Origin: Drechslerella dactyloides
Lineage: Eukaryota; Ascomycota; Orbiliomycetes; Orbiliales; Orbiliaceae
NCBI GenBank assembly: GCA_020064725.1
Contig: JAGTWJ010000019.1
Coordinates: 186,001-250,000 of the forward strand
Reading direction: 5' to 3'
Length of the DNA: 64,000 bases
In this document: positions 1-9,977 of the stretch, piece after piece
How positions within the stretch are numbered: the stretch's first letter is position 1
Layout of the letters: every line of letters begins with the position of its first letter
Program-made: the position numbers and the translations under genes
Notes under the pieces: model-generated
What the model was told of the DNA's origin: nothing
The model's input: only the letters and a program-made list of their open reading frames with translations
The model's database searches: none

Positions 1-221
1 GAGGGCTTACAATGACAAGTCGCCACTTCCCTAAGGATTATTTTAGCCACACACAAAGCAGTAGCGATATGGCGAAGATCGATGGATTTTCGACATGCCG
101 TATTCGCGAAGAAAAAATTCTTTGGTTAATGATCAAGTTAGCGAACAGAATTTCTTGGATTTCGCATGACCCGGACGAATTCATCTTTTGCATAACACGG
201 GAAATAGAAGATTTATGCTGA
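1..221 (+). CDS. 3' end of an EST1/SMG7-like DNA/RNA-binding-domain protein (partial, runs off left edge)
   Basis: An open frame enters from the left edge and ends at 221. Its residues match the C-terminus of the complete protein at 11262-13502: both carry a Tyr-Phe pair, then the shared block REEKILWL, then W-I-x-x-DP before the end. The match continues upstream of the first ATG (12), so that ATG is internal and the gene begins outside the window. The two copies differ at many positions, so they are old paralogues. The complete paralogue supports assignment to the EST1/SMG7-like family, proteins with a TPR/14-3-3-like fold in telomere maintenance or nonsense-mediated decay. Only about 70 residues are visible, so the state of the gene cannot be judged. 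Confidence 0.6.
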   Translation, partial: GLTMTSRHFPKDYFSHTQSSSDMAKIDGFSTCRIREEKILWLMIKLANRISWISHDPDEFIFCITREIEDLC

Positions 222-1054
222 TAGCGTGAGACACTACCACTCCCCCGTAAGTCAATCCATGAGCCGTTTTTGGACAGTAGATCCAGGTACATCGAGAAAA
301 TCGATACTTTCGGGGGCCGGTCGGCAGGAGGCCAACGATCTGTGTACCGCTATATAAACTAACTTTTTGGTACAGATCTAGATTAATTTCCTTTCCTCCA
401 CGAGACAATCACTGGGTCCAGCAGGACTGATTTATCCATGCCTGGCTGTAGCCCGGGCGAGAGGCGATTTGCATCGTATATACTAAAGCCTTAGAAAGGA
501 TGTCTCTATATTAGGATATTCTTCAGATAGCGCAGCACTCGCGGGCGCACTGCAGTCTCAGCACCGGTTTAGGGAAACAGCAACAGAGAAAGGCATGATT
601 ATCGCCTCAGATATCCGACTTTCTGATTCCGATATGAACAGTATCGAGTAACTAGTTATATAGATCACGCTAGTAATAAAGTGCTACGTGTCGGCTTGCA
701 CATGTTAACGCATCAAGGTGTAATTGTAGATTCAGGTCTGACGTCTGTTCGTGGATTCAGTTTAGATGATCAGGCATATAGCTTATACTGCCTGCTCGTG
801 CAGTAACTTTGCCGAGCCCTGTTTTGGGCAAGCTGCATGCTATGCGCTGAGGTCGTGACAAGCACAAACGGAACCAACGCGGACTGACGACGAGGGGTAT
901 ACCCATGTACCAAGACTCACAAGCGAAACGCGGCCACAATTCTGCCATGACATCACTTTTTCTTCTTTGATGAAAACAAAAGCAAACAGCAGTAGGAAGA
1001 ATTTTCTGCTTGGCCACCTCTATTGCTTTTGTGATATCTGCATGCATCGGCGCC
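222..1054. other. intergenic, no supported gene
   Basis: About 830 bases. A 130-codon minus-strand frame exists at 757-1149 but overlaps the better-supported plus-strand exon and shows no recognisable domain. I see no repeat or RNA gene. Confidence 0.4.
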
Positions 1055-1767
1055 ATGTCGGCACTAGAGCCACCCACAAAGATACTTAAGCCGAGGCGGC
1101 AAGGAAGCGAAAATATTACGCAGAAATGGCTGCAAGAGAAGGCTTTCAACGACCCCTACTATATCGATAAAACTGGGAACTGGAGTATGATCAACATGAA
1201 TTCAATTCTTGACATTATTCAGGTAAAGCCCGGGTATCTAGATATTTATTAACTTGTACCAGCCCCAGCCTAACCCATATACCTTAGACATGTGCTTGGG
1301 ACGCTCTGCAGAAACACTCCAACGTTAACTATGCTAAGCGGTTTTCCGATCAACCAGAGAGTGTTATCGATCAAATATACAATACCTTCGAGGGAGAACT
1401 CGGTGGTCGGGGCGCCGACCCGGCCTATCATGAAGTTGTTGAGGCTATGTTGAAATCGACCCAAAACCTTGGGGGAGACAAGCGTGACCGGCGTTGGTTA
1501 TTCATGTGGGCTCTAGAGGAAACTATCAGGTCAAAGAAGAAATCTAAAAATCCAAGACAGTATAAATGGAACACCGAACAAGAGGCTGAAAAGCCACGTC
1601 CCAAAAAGTCCAGAGAGGTGCACCTTGAGGATGACGATGAGCAATGTCTTGGAGAAGTCGAGAAGTCCCATTCTGAGTCTGAGTTCGAAGATGATATACT
1701 TGGCTTTAAAGCTGAGAAAAGAAAGCCTTTACGGATACGGATACAGGACCGTCAGTGCCCATGTTGA
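1055..1767 (+). CDS. unrecognised protein, two exons; C-terminus rich in acidic and basic residues
   Basis: Proposed exons are 1055-1222 and 1312-1767 (207 residues). The 89-nt intron has a GTAAAG donor, a CCTAACC branch-like site and a CTGCAG acceptor, and both junctions are phase 0, so the frame continues cleanly. The start is the ATG at 1055 in a GGCGCC-ATG context; the open frame extends upstream of it without another ATG. The second exon has a KKK/RPKK-type basic stretch followed by an acidic LEDDDEQ segment, suggesting a nuclear protein. I do not recognise a domain. Its stop lies only 47 bases before the next proposed start, so this and the following gene may be one locus: a GTGCCC donor at 1755 and a GCGAG acceptor ending at 1821 would join them in frame, but both sites are weak. 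Confidence 0.45.
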
Positions 1768-1813
1768 CTTCTCTCTTAGCATATTGTACTGACAGCTCTA
1801 GTGATCAATTACG

Positions 1814-2426
1814 ATGGCGAGATTGAGGAAATGGGCTGAGATCCGTAGAGCATAATTGCTGGAGCATTGTTTAACACCTGTGGGGCATTCTTACAGTAAG
1901 AGAGCCAAGAGCCATCGATCCTAGCAACTTATGCAAGTGGTACGGCAAATATGGTGTTCATATCCCTTTAACAATCCTATTCTTATAGGCGTTCTTCCGC
2001 CATGGGAAGTTGTCGTATCCACTCCACAACAACCGCTCTCGTATGTCAACAGGCTTCCATCAAAAGAACGCGGCTTTACTCAATATTGTATATTCTCTCA
2101 GTCTATATCCTGTAACCAGCTTAGATTTAGTCGACGCTCCTACTAGCGACGCCGGCTGGTGTGTTTATACAAACCCAGGGATTCTTCTCGCAAATCGCGT
2201 ACATTTCATCCTGCATTTATCCCCACTAGAGCCTCACAGCCACTACGAAAAGAAATTAGCCGATGAACAGCCGATAAAAGAACCCTACACCTTGGCTAAT
2301 TTCGTTCGGTCGATCATCGCCGTCAGTACAATACAAGACAAGCGCACTGCGGCGCTTTTTCAGATATCGCCCCAGCCGCTACTCCTTACGCGCGTATGCA
2401 ATCCGCTGGAACTGAAGCAAGTGTGA
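1814..2426 (+). CDS. unrecognised protein, three exons
   Basis: Exons 1814-1844, 1897-1937 and 1989-2426 keep frame across two small introns. The first intron (GTAGAG...TTACAG) contains TTTAAC; the second (GTGGTA...TTATAG, 51 nt) contains CTTTAAC. The first junction restores a Leu codon, and the last exon opens with the coding-looking AFFRHGKLSYPL. The frame gives about 169 residues ending in PLELKQV. No domain is recognised. Either a short gene or the 3' part of the preceding one (see that entry). The last exon is convincing; the first two are inferred from splice signals. Confidence 0.45.
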
Positions 2427-3267
2427 TCCTAGATATTTGGCTGTTACGACTATGCCAGAATCCGAGAAGTTGTATCGGCTTGCGTTGAAGCTATATATGG
2501 AGTAAGCAACGAGTATACAGAAATATGTTTGCGACTGTCTGTCTATATTTATCTATGGATGCAAGTGGGCCTACTGAATAGTTTCGATGTCAACTCAATA
2601 AACCCCGCATGAGCGCAGGGGATCGGGTTTACAAGACTAGCTACACCCTATATTGCGTACGGGTGCACTTCAGGACTTATCATTCGATTCTTCCGGGAGC
2701 GACACCACCACTAACTAAAAAGCCTATACATGCCTACATTTGACCTCTGCATGAATATATAGAAGGCTATTGGATACGAATCGGATAGATAGTAGTGTTG
2801 TAGACCCGCCGTCAGTTTTACTGTGTTTTGATTATATACACGACGCACTAGCACCTTAGCTATCCGCAACATTTTCTAGCACTTTATTTCTTACCTCTCG
2901 GCATGTGCACCATCACCATCTTTACTTTCAATCCTCCATAATGCTTATCTTATGAGCCGGACTGCCTGCCTTAACTTATTGAACTACTAATTTTCTATTG
3001 ATAGCAGAAATTTATATAGTCGTCAATTCCGGGAAGTTGTCTGATGTATAATTGTTGAAGTCAGGTGAATACCCTTTGCAGCCAAAGGAAGGTGTCTGGC
3101 TTGCAAGACAAGCGAGTACAAAACGTTATTCCTATCCGACCTTGTCCAAAGGAGAAAGTTTGTTCGGCCTAAACTAAAATTCGAACGAACTCTTTAACAA
3201 CACTGACTATTACACATTTAATAACAGACGCAACCCGATAAACAACCTCCACTGCTTTTTAATTGCT
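2427..3267. other. intergenic between convergent genes
   Basis: About 840 AT-rich bases between two convergent genes. No supported open frame, RNA gene or repeat. Confidence 0.4.
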
Positions 3268-4566
3268 CTAAATACAACTACTGCAACGCTCAGTACGGCT
3301 TTTTCGACATAACCTCCGCCACGAGAGGTTTTTCCCCACCATGTAGCCATTAATGAGATCCTCTGGTAGGTTCTCTTTGATCTCCCAAGTCTTGAGTCCA
3401 AAAGTGTGCCAGCGGATGCAAAATTCAACGATGCATCGTTCGTTAGCTGCGTCCCGAGTCACTCTATGACTGCAAATATCACCCCAGACCCAATCCTCGG
3501 AAGCTTTATACTTCTTGAGGAAGGTTTCTAGCATCCTCGGGGGGACATTCTCCTCGAGAATGAACTGCTGCTTATCTGCGCCCTCGACAGTCACGATATA
3601 ATAGGTGTTATTGTTGTATCGAGCTCGCTCATGTATCTTTTGGACCTTGAAGTCATGGGATGAAGCTTCTATAGGCACTTCTTGCAGCTGTGACAAATTT
3701 CCGGCTGGATCCTCGAAGCCAATAACCTGAACGCTCTCGCTGGTACGTGCACAGCCGTGTTGTTCTCGTGTTGCATCTTTTGGGCGTGTCCGGTGGTTCT
3801 TGGCATGGATTTTGCCAGTGGCTTGGCGGGGTTGGGACATGGGCGAAACCGATACGCCTTTTGCGCTCTTCAACCTCGACCTCCTCTGTGATTTATATTT
3901 CTTGGCCGCCTTTAGAAGCTTCCGTCTGTCCTGCTTCCTTTTAAGCAGATGTAGATCAGCATTTTCGTGTTTCAAACATATCTTGCTGAGCTCTTGTTGT
4001 AAGTAGTCCATTGGAAGCGATCCTGCACCGTTGACGTTTGGCTCCGTCAACGTGACTGGAAGATACGGGCTATAGAAAGAGGCGATATGGTTGATCCCGG
4101 TAGTAGTAATATTGAAGTCGGTTGTCAATGAATCCGTGGGAGCTAAGGAAGACGCCGATGTGTCATATGATGAAGGCTCAATGAAAAGATTGAAGTTGGC
4201 CATCCAGGCCGCTTCAAGCTCCTCGTTCATCGGTGCAGGTTGACAGTAAATACCGTCGTAGAGTAAGCTTGCTGGGTTACATCCATGCGATATCGCAAGC
4301 TGAGACGGGTGTTTGGAGTGCTCTTGGCATGATGTAAGACCAACAACGGCCTCGATATCCGCGGGAAATGGTACTGTAGCCCCAGGATAATATGGAATCG
4401 GCCATGCATTGATATCTTCTATCATCGAAGGGATCACCGTATCGTCCAGGGAGCCATTTCCCTGAACTTGGGTACATGACAGTACAGCGGACTCGGAAGG
4501 TAGTTGCGAAACTACTGCGGATGATTCATTCCCGAAGTAGAGATCAAGGAGACCAGCGCTATCCAT
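3268..4566 (-). CDS. chromodomain protein with two tandem chromo-like modules
   Basis: Uninterrupted 432-residue frame with an ATG start. The first ~200 residues are low-complexity and probably disordered. Residues ~200-250 form a strongly basic helix-like stretch (KRKQDRRKLLKAAKKYKSQR), likely nuclear targeting or nucleic-acid binding. The C-terminal ~135 residues hold two chromo-like units. The first runs from FKVQKIHERARY to FILEENVPPRMLETFLKKY; the second contains CIVEFCIRWHTFGLKTWEIKEN followed by LPEDLI, matching the consensus YLVKWKGY...TWEPEENL. Chromodomains bind methylated histone tails, so a heterochromatin reader is the natural inference. The aromatic cage is imperfect in both modules, so methyl-lysine binding is not certain. 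It is the first of three chromodomain genes within 5 kb. Confidence 0.72.
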   Translation of the reverse strand: MDSAGLLDLYFGNESSAVVSQLPSESAVLSCTQVQGNGSLDDTVIPSMIEDINAWPIPYYPGATVPFPADIEAVVGLTSCQEHSKHPSQLAISHGCNPASLLYDGIYCQPAPMNEELEAAWMANFNLFIEPSSYDTSASSLAPTDSLTTDFNITTTGINHIASFYSPYLPVTLTEPNVNGAGSLPMDYLQQELSKICLKHENADLHLLKRKQDRRKLLKAAKKYKSQRRSRLKSAKGVSVSPMSQPRQATGKIHAKNHRTRPKDATREQHGCARTSESVQVIGFEDPAGNLSQLQEVPIEASSHDFKVQKIHERARYNNNTYYIVTVEGADKQQFILEENVPPRMLETFLKKYKASEDWVWGDICSHRVTRDAANERCIVEFCIRWHTFGLKTWEIKENLPEDLINGYMVGKNLSWRRLCRKSRTERCSSCI

Positions 4567-6357
4567 TTCTGAAGATTCGATTTGGGATTATATATGAGTG
4601 TAGGAAATAAGACTTGAGAATGAAAGTAGAATGTGAAAAGATCTTATGGTATGGGATAGTGGTGACACTTGGTATATCGGATGTAGATGATGAAAGGAAA
4701 GGCCGACTAGCATAGGACACGGTGAATATATAACGTTTCCAGCTGCTCGGGAGGGTCTCCAGCTCCCTAATTTAGAGCTCCTGCTTCGCTCGCCAGCTTG
4801 AGACAGGTTCGCACATAAGGTAGCGTCTAGTGATACATTTCCCTACGCTTGTAGCTAGTTTACCTATCGAGAAGCAGAAGTACATCTATCGTGATTAATG
4901 ATTCCACCCCACCAACAATTTCAGGCACTAGAACCTTCTGCGTCAAGCAAACTTAACAGCCACCACCCACTCATGCACTCAAGGTTGATCGAAATTGACG
5001 CCTAGAGATGTGGCAGAGAAGTGAGCTGCCTTGAGGCCCCTTGGTCTCTCGGAGTCAGAGATATCACTCTAAGAGAGCAATCATAAAGGCGCCTAGCATT
5101 TTGATACGAATTCCACAGACTTTTGCCGGAAATGTACAGCATTTAACTTCACACGTGTAATTTTGGACGAGCCACATCTTCTTAGGTGACTCAAGCTATA
5201 GTTCCCACTGCCCAGTAAGGGTCTTAGGCAATCAGTCCCACTAATGCAAAACTTACGGCCTAGTCGTCTCGGTACGGAACTGAGTGTAGGTTGATCAAGA
5301 TATCAGGTCGTCACTCAGACGAATTTTAGCTTTGTGAGTATGCTGACCTAAACATCCAGTATGTCTCCTGCATCAATTTGATCACACCAATTACCGAAAG
5401 CTGACTGAGTTGTACTCGGGATTCTGTACTTGTACAGGGATTTATAACGGCGGGTGGCCGATGATGCCGTCCACCCAATGGCGATATCGAACAGAACAAA
5501 TCCTCTATAATCGAGGATTGGCGGATGCCTAAGCCCGAAACTATCGTATACCCGAACTTCGCAGTAGCCATTTCGCCATTGGTTGTGAGGTTTAAGTAAT
5601 TGCTTCTCCCCCGGTGATCCAATCGCGTGATCATCGAATCCTCCGCTTCCAACCCTTCGATCTCGAAACCTCACCGAAGACATGCTTCTCAGATACAAAT
5701 GGTTTGCATAATGACAAGAATAACTGGTAAATATCATGCCGCGCGCGACAACTTACAAGCGCACGCACGTAGTCTCATGCAGCAAAAGTTTGGACAGTTC
5801 TAAAAAGAGCCATGTATACGTGGCTAGCAAGTAGTATTTGTGGTCATGTGGGCCCTAGGCCTCCAGCATATATACATAGCCCGTCTTCTATATAAAGCTG
5901 TCACGATCTAACACATACAATGTAAGGATCCGTAGCGGTAATATTCACTTGACACCCTAGCAACTTTCCAAGATATATCCCATACAAGGATGTGGTAAGG
6001 CTACCTAGCACAGATACAACAAACACTTCCAGTATGTGACATTAGCTAGGGCATGAATGGCGAAGTAAGGCAGCCCGGCGGTAATGCGACGCTGCTGGAG
6101 ACATGAAGCAATCAGTGATGCCGATGACAAAGTAAGGCGGCTATATAGCAATATCTTTGGTGTGTTCGACTTCCGTAGGCATATCTTAGGGTATAAATAT
6201 CTCCTAGTGCTCCTCCAGCTTTCGAATTGCACCAAACCGCTATATCGCTCGCACTCACTCACAGCTATTAACTTTAGCCATTTGCAACTATATTCCAATA
6301 CTTCAGCTACCGCCCAATCTATACTGTCATATATCGTGTTGACATTGTCATATCATC
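4567..6357. other. intergenic region, promoter side of two chromodomain genes
   Basis: About 1.8 kb between the divergent starts at 4566 (minus) and 6358 (plus). It contains the doubtful minus-strand frame 5348-5737, listed separately. Minus and plus frames at 6005-6383 overlap each other and have no recognisable content. No repeat family seen. Confidence 0.4.
5348..5737 (-). CDS. doubtful open frame, unrecognised
   Basis: A 129-codon minus-strand frame. Its middle, with short runs such as LLKPHNQWRNGY and DSFGLRHPPILDYRGF, has a protein-like composition. A second frame on the same strand overlaps it over most of its length, which lowers confidence. No domain, signal peptide or intron signal decides the matter. 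It could be a degraded gene exon or chance. Confidence 0.2.
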   Translation of the reverse strand: MIFTSYSCHYANHLYLRSMSSVRFRDRRVGSGGFDDHAIGSPGEKQLLKPHNQWRNGYCEVRVYDSFGLRHPPILDYRGFVLFDIAIGWTASSATRRYKSLYKYRIPSTTQSAFGNWCDQIDAGDILDV

Positions 6358-7297
6358 ATGTCATCTACCGTTTACCCCACTAACTCTTGCTCCGATGTGG
6401 AACCGGACGTACGCACCTTTGGCGTGAGCGAAGAGTCCAACTATCTTCAAGATCCTTCTCTGGACGATTGCACTCTACCATCGGACGCTGTGTTCGAAAG
6501 TCTTGGACCTATCGACCGTGATGATCCACACTTGACGCCATTTACACTATTACCTCCGGGAAGCTCGCTCCCCGCGCGAGAATGGGACGAGGAACTGGGA
6601 CGAAGTCCTGCTCGAATTTTCTTGTCCACCAAGAAGGATATAGAGTTGTCACCCAGACTCCTCCTTTCACAGCATTCACAAGCTGCACTCCATCTACTAA
6701 GCCCCAAGTCCCTGGACATAAAATATTCGAGTCTCACTTACAACACTCTCCATATATGTCGATGGACGGAGATTATTTCACCAGCTCAAGCAACAGCTCG
6801 ATCACAACTTCACCCCTAATCCGCGGCGACTTGGAATCCTCCACTGAAGTTGAGTACCAGGCAGCGTATCGTGAGTTTCAGATCATAATTACTGCCCTCT
6901 GTTACATAACTGCCCTCTGACCATGGTACCACGATTACCATTATGAACAGGTGTATCATACTGCTTGCCGGCTTCACATGTTACCGAAGACAACGAGATA
7001 CCATTACCATCGGCGAAGCAAACTGTGCCCCAAGTCGACGAGTACCCTGTTCATAAGATTGTTGGCGGTCGAAGACAAGGGGGGAAATTGTATTATTGGG
7101 TCCACTGGGAGGGCTACCCAAAGGAAGAGCGCACCTGGGAGCCGCTGGAAAATTTGCAAAATGCATTACATGCGGTCCAAGCGTTCGAGCGCGCAGCATG
7201 TAGAAAACGGAGCCTCGAGCGGCGATTGAAATCGAGAAAAGTATGCCCCCAGCTCAAGAAGAGACAACTTTGGAGGTCCTCTCATATTAAGATCTGA
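6358..7297 (+). CDS. chromodomain protein, multi-exon
   Basis: The ATG at 6358 opens a ~80-residue acidic, probably disordered N-terminus. The 3' part carries a clear chromodomain: DEYPVHKIVGGRRQGGK, then YYWVHWEGYPKEERTWEPLENL, followed by a basic tail ending KIKI-like at 7297. A well-formed intron lies at 6871-6950 (GTGAGT donor, ACAG acceptor); it splits an Arg codon C/GT and keeps frame. Between ~6600 and 6675 the coding frame changes once. An intron 6605-6672 (GTCCTG...TTTCACAG) would keep frame, but its donor is weak, so the exact junction or a real frameshift is unresolved. The chromodomain aromatic residues (Y, W, Y) are present, making methyl-lysine binding plausible. Neighbour to two more chromodomain genes. 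Confidence 0.7.
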
Positions 7298-7811
7298 GCT
7301 GCGCCAGTATTTTCATCAGCACCCAATAACTTCCTTATGTTTTGGAACATGCGTGTAAGGATTGTCAAGCAATCACGAAGTATGGAAGCTTAGATATGTA
7401 CGCTTGTAACAGAGTATCAGAAAATTCAGATAACCCTATCTTTAAAACAACCAGCACTGGGCCCGGGACAGAAGTTGTATAGCAACGCAATCACCTATCC
7501 CAAGCATATATTCAATCTATAGTACAATATACACCACAAAGTCATCACCAACAAAGCAGATGAAATTTCCACTAAACTTAATCCTAATACGAAAACTTCC
7601 TCAACCTTTACGTGTTCCATTTCTGATTTCTACCAATATTTTCAGGAACAAGTGAGCAATGTTTCAAGCATCTGCGAGCATAACACTTGGGGATAGTTAG
7701 GATTCGATACCTTGTGCCAGCCATGGGGGACATTGACTCTTTCCCTTCTGATTCGTTGATTTCTTCCCAGCTGTCATCTGAAGCGTTCGTCTAGAGTTTA
7801 GAGGTGAAATC
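7298..7811. other. intergenic between convergent chromodomain genes
   Basis: About 510 bases; no open frame, repeat or RNA gene recognised. Confidence 0.4.
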
Positions 7812-8392
7812 TTAGCTCGCCGACTCCAGCATCAACTTGCCTTTGAAACAATGGTATTGCTGAGTATTTACAGTTGCAAAAATAATATCCCAGTCATTCT
7901 CCGGCCGCTTCGCCTGAGGAATAGTAGAAAAGTCAGCATCCGGCCGAGAGCTTTCGTAAGATAAAAAGGACTAGATACTTTTCCTGCTGACGCCAGGATC
8001 TTCTCGTATATATCGAACCTCTCAGACCCCCAGACTATATAGGTATCCCATGAATAAACCACATCGTGGCTTTCCTCCATGCATCGCATGAAATCTTGCA
8101 CGGCTGCAGGAATATCGGCCATTATTGAATCCATTGGCTCCCAGGTTGATTCCGTTGGTTCGCATCCGACCCACTCCACAAGGTATTTCTTATTAACAAG
8201 GTCCCATGCAAGGATGCGCTTCACACGGTCCCTTGCCATTTTGTGAGCATTGTCGTATCTATCAATTAGATCTTCGTTGATATCCTTGCTCTCGAGCCAA
8301 CTGTATCTCGTTTCTTTCAAGAGAAACCACTTCGCATCCTCAGCTATGATGCTGGCCAGTAACGTCTGTCTTGTTTTGACTTTCAATTCCAT
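7812..8392 (-). CDS. chromodomain protein, two exons
   Basis: Exons 8392-7979 and 7913-7812 give 171 residues. The 65-nt intron has donor GTATCT, branch-like GCTGAC and acceptor CCTCAG, joins phase 0 to phase 0, and replaces an unspliced read-through tail with a compact end (ESAS). A chromodomain sits at ~55-100: DRVKRILAWDLVNKKYLVEW, then a Gly, then STWEPMDSI. The upstream ~45 residues (KWFLLKETRYSWL...DLIDRY) resemble the C-terminal half of a second chromo module, matching the layout of the 3268-4566 protein. Probably a small chromatin-binding protein. Its start faces the coiled-coil gene at 9161 across a shared 768-bp region. Confidence 0.72.
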
Positions 8393-9160
8393 GATTACGT
8401 ATAAGGAGGCGAAATAAAAAGTGCAACAGCGCGAAATAATCAGAGGTTTAAGTAATTTAGAAGCGGCTACGCCGGTGTCTGTATTGAGACTTATATGGTT
8501 GATTTGTAGGTTGGGTCAGGCGACACAGGTAATTCCAGTACCGGAACTGTAACATCACGTTATCGCTTAATTGGAGCATTCCACGAACATGTGGCCAGAA
8601 TATACAGCGCATTCCCAGTCAGGACGCTGCGCTTCACTGAAAAGTCTGTACAGATTTTACTTCACCCGAAAAGTAGGTAAAGAAAAAGTGAGTGACGGAA
8701 AGTTTGGCCAATAATAAGCGCTGCCGAATAAGAAGCAGCCCGAAACAACTAGGGGTGGTATAGAAAAAGCCTGTACAGCAAATCCATTGCACAAAAAGCC
8801 AACACAGAGCCCCCGTTACATGGACGATATCTTCCGCTACAGCACGCAGAACAGCTATACACACAAGTTTTGTTCTAGGCATTGGCAGTACGAGAATAAA
8901 CCACGCAGTATAGTCTGTACAGATAAACCTACGCAAAGATCCCAGTATCGTGAATCATATTATTCACCATCTCAGATGAACTGCCTCAACCATATCGACT
9001 CCATTCATTCTACCTTTACCTTCTTAAAATCGGTATTTAAAGACATTATTCTCGGGATACAGCTGTTCTTGTTTCCCTTTCATCATAAATTATCACCCTT
9101 CTGCATTATCCAGTTGCTTTCTATTATCTAGAATACCAACGACTTCCCTCAACAGTCGAC
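8393..9160. promoter_or_regulatory. divergent intergenic region between chromodomain gene and coiled-coil gene
   Basis: 768 bases separate the two divergent ATGs (8392 minus, 9161 plus). This arrangement could allow co-regulation. The last ~120 bases before 9161 are pyrimidine-rich, as in many fungal leaders. No specific operator is recognised. Confidence 0.35.
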
Positions 9161-9931
9161 ATGAACGAGGCCTTTCAAAATATTCTCGAATCCGACCCCC
9201 CCGAGTTGATACATAGTGATTCGGAGATGTTTCCTGAAATTCATATGACGCATGACTCTGGTTACAGCAGCGCTGAAAATGCAGCTTCAAGCCATTTCCT
9301 TCTAGAGTCAGCTGTAGCGCCTGAAGAAGCGCCAGCTTATATAACGCCCTCTGACCATGAAGCAGCCTCGCAGTTGATCAAAGTCCTGGATGAAGTGAAA
9401 GCCAATCTCAATCCCGAAGAGGAATTATCGGTGTTCAAGTTACAACGCAAGATAGAAGAACTCAGATCTTCGGCAATAAAACAGGGTGAAGAACTAGCAG
9501 CATCCAAAATGGTCTTACACAACACTCAAAAGATGCTCAATATTGCGTACCAAAAGATGAGCCGGGATAGGATTGCTAAAAGTCTGGCACACCAGGTCAT
9601 GGGGACTTATTTCGATCTTTCTCGAAAGCAAAATGAAAGCTTTATTCGAAGAATCCACATGGAGGTTCATCTCAACAATCGCATGCAGGTACCAAGAGAA
9701 GAACTATCTTCAGAGCAATCAAAGGGCTATTTAAAAAGAAAAGCTACAGAAGATGATGAAATGGAATATCATAAAATGGTGATGAAGGAAAGAGAATTGC
9801 ATGATGCCAAACAAGAAGATTTCAACAGTATGAGGGAGACGTTGGTGAACGCGATTGAATCCTATCTGGGTCGACAGGATGAAAATTATCTTCTAGAATT
9901 GCCGCCAGCCAAGAGGAATAGGGCAATCTGA
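9161..9931 (+). CDS. coiled-coil protein with a DSGxxS degron-like motif and C-terminal basic tail
   Basis: Intronless 256-residue frame from ATG 9161. Near the N-terminus HDSGYSSAE contains DSGxxS, the pattern read by F-box ubiquitin ligases of the beta-TrCP type when phosphorylated. Residues ~70-125 and ~185-235 are rich in E/K/L heptad-like repeats and should form coiled coils. The end (PPAKRNR) resembles a nuclear localisation signal. No enzymatic domain is seen. A short-lived nuclear scaffold protein is an inference only. The gene is followed by a (TA)n/(CA)n microsatellite. It sits between a chromodomain gene and the EST1-like gene. Confidence 0.65.
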   Translation: MNEAFQNILESDPPELIHSDSEMFPEIHMTHDSGYSSAENAASSHFLLESAVAPEEAPAYITPSDHEAASQLIKVLDEVKANLNPEEELSVFKLQRKIEELRSSAIKQGEELAASKMVLHNTQKMLNIAYQKMSRDRIAKSLAHQVMGTYFDLSRKQNESFIRRIHMEVHLNNRMQVPREELSSEQSKGYLKRKATEDDEMEYHKMVMKERELHDAKQEDFNSMRETLVNAIESYLGRQDENYLLELPPAKRNRAI

Positions 9932-9935
9932 TATA

Positions 9936-9977
9936 TATACACACACATACATATATATATATATAGATATGTATGTA
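9936..9977. repeat. TA/CA dinucleotide microsatellite
   Basis: Short run of alternating ta and ca dinucleotides directly after the stop of the coiled-coil gene. Confidence 0.8.

Noticed and set aside
757..1149. 130-codon minus-strand frame
   Set aside because: Overlaps plus-strand exons that splice cleanly, shows no domain; likely a shadow.
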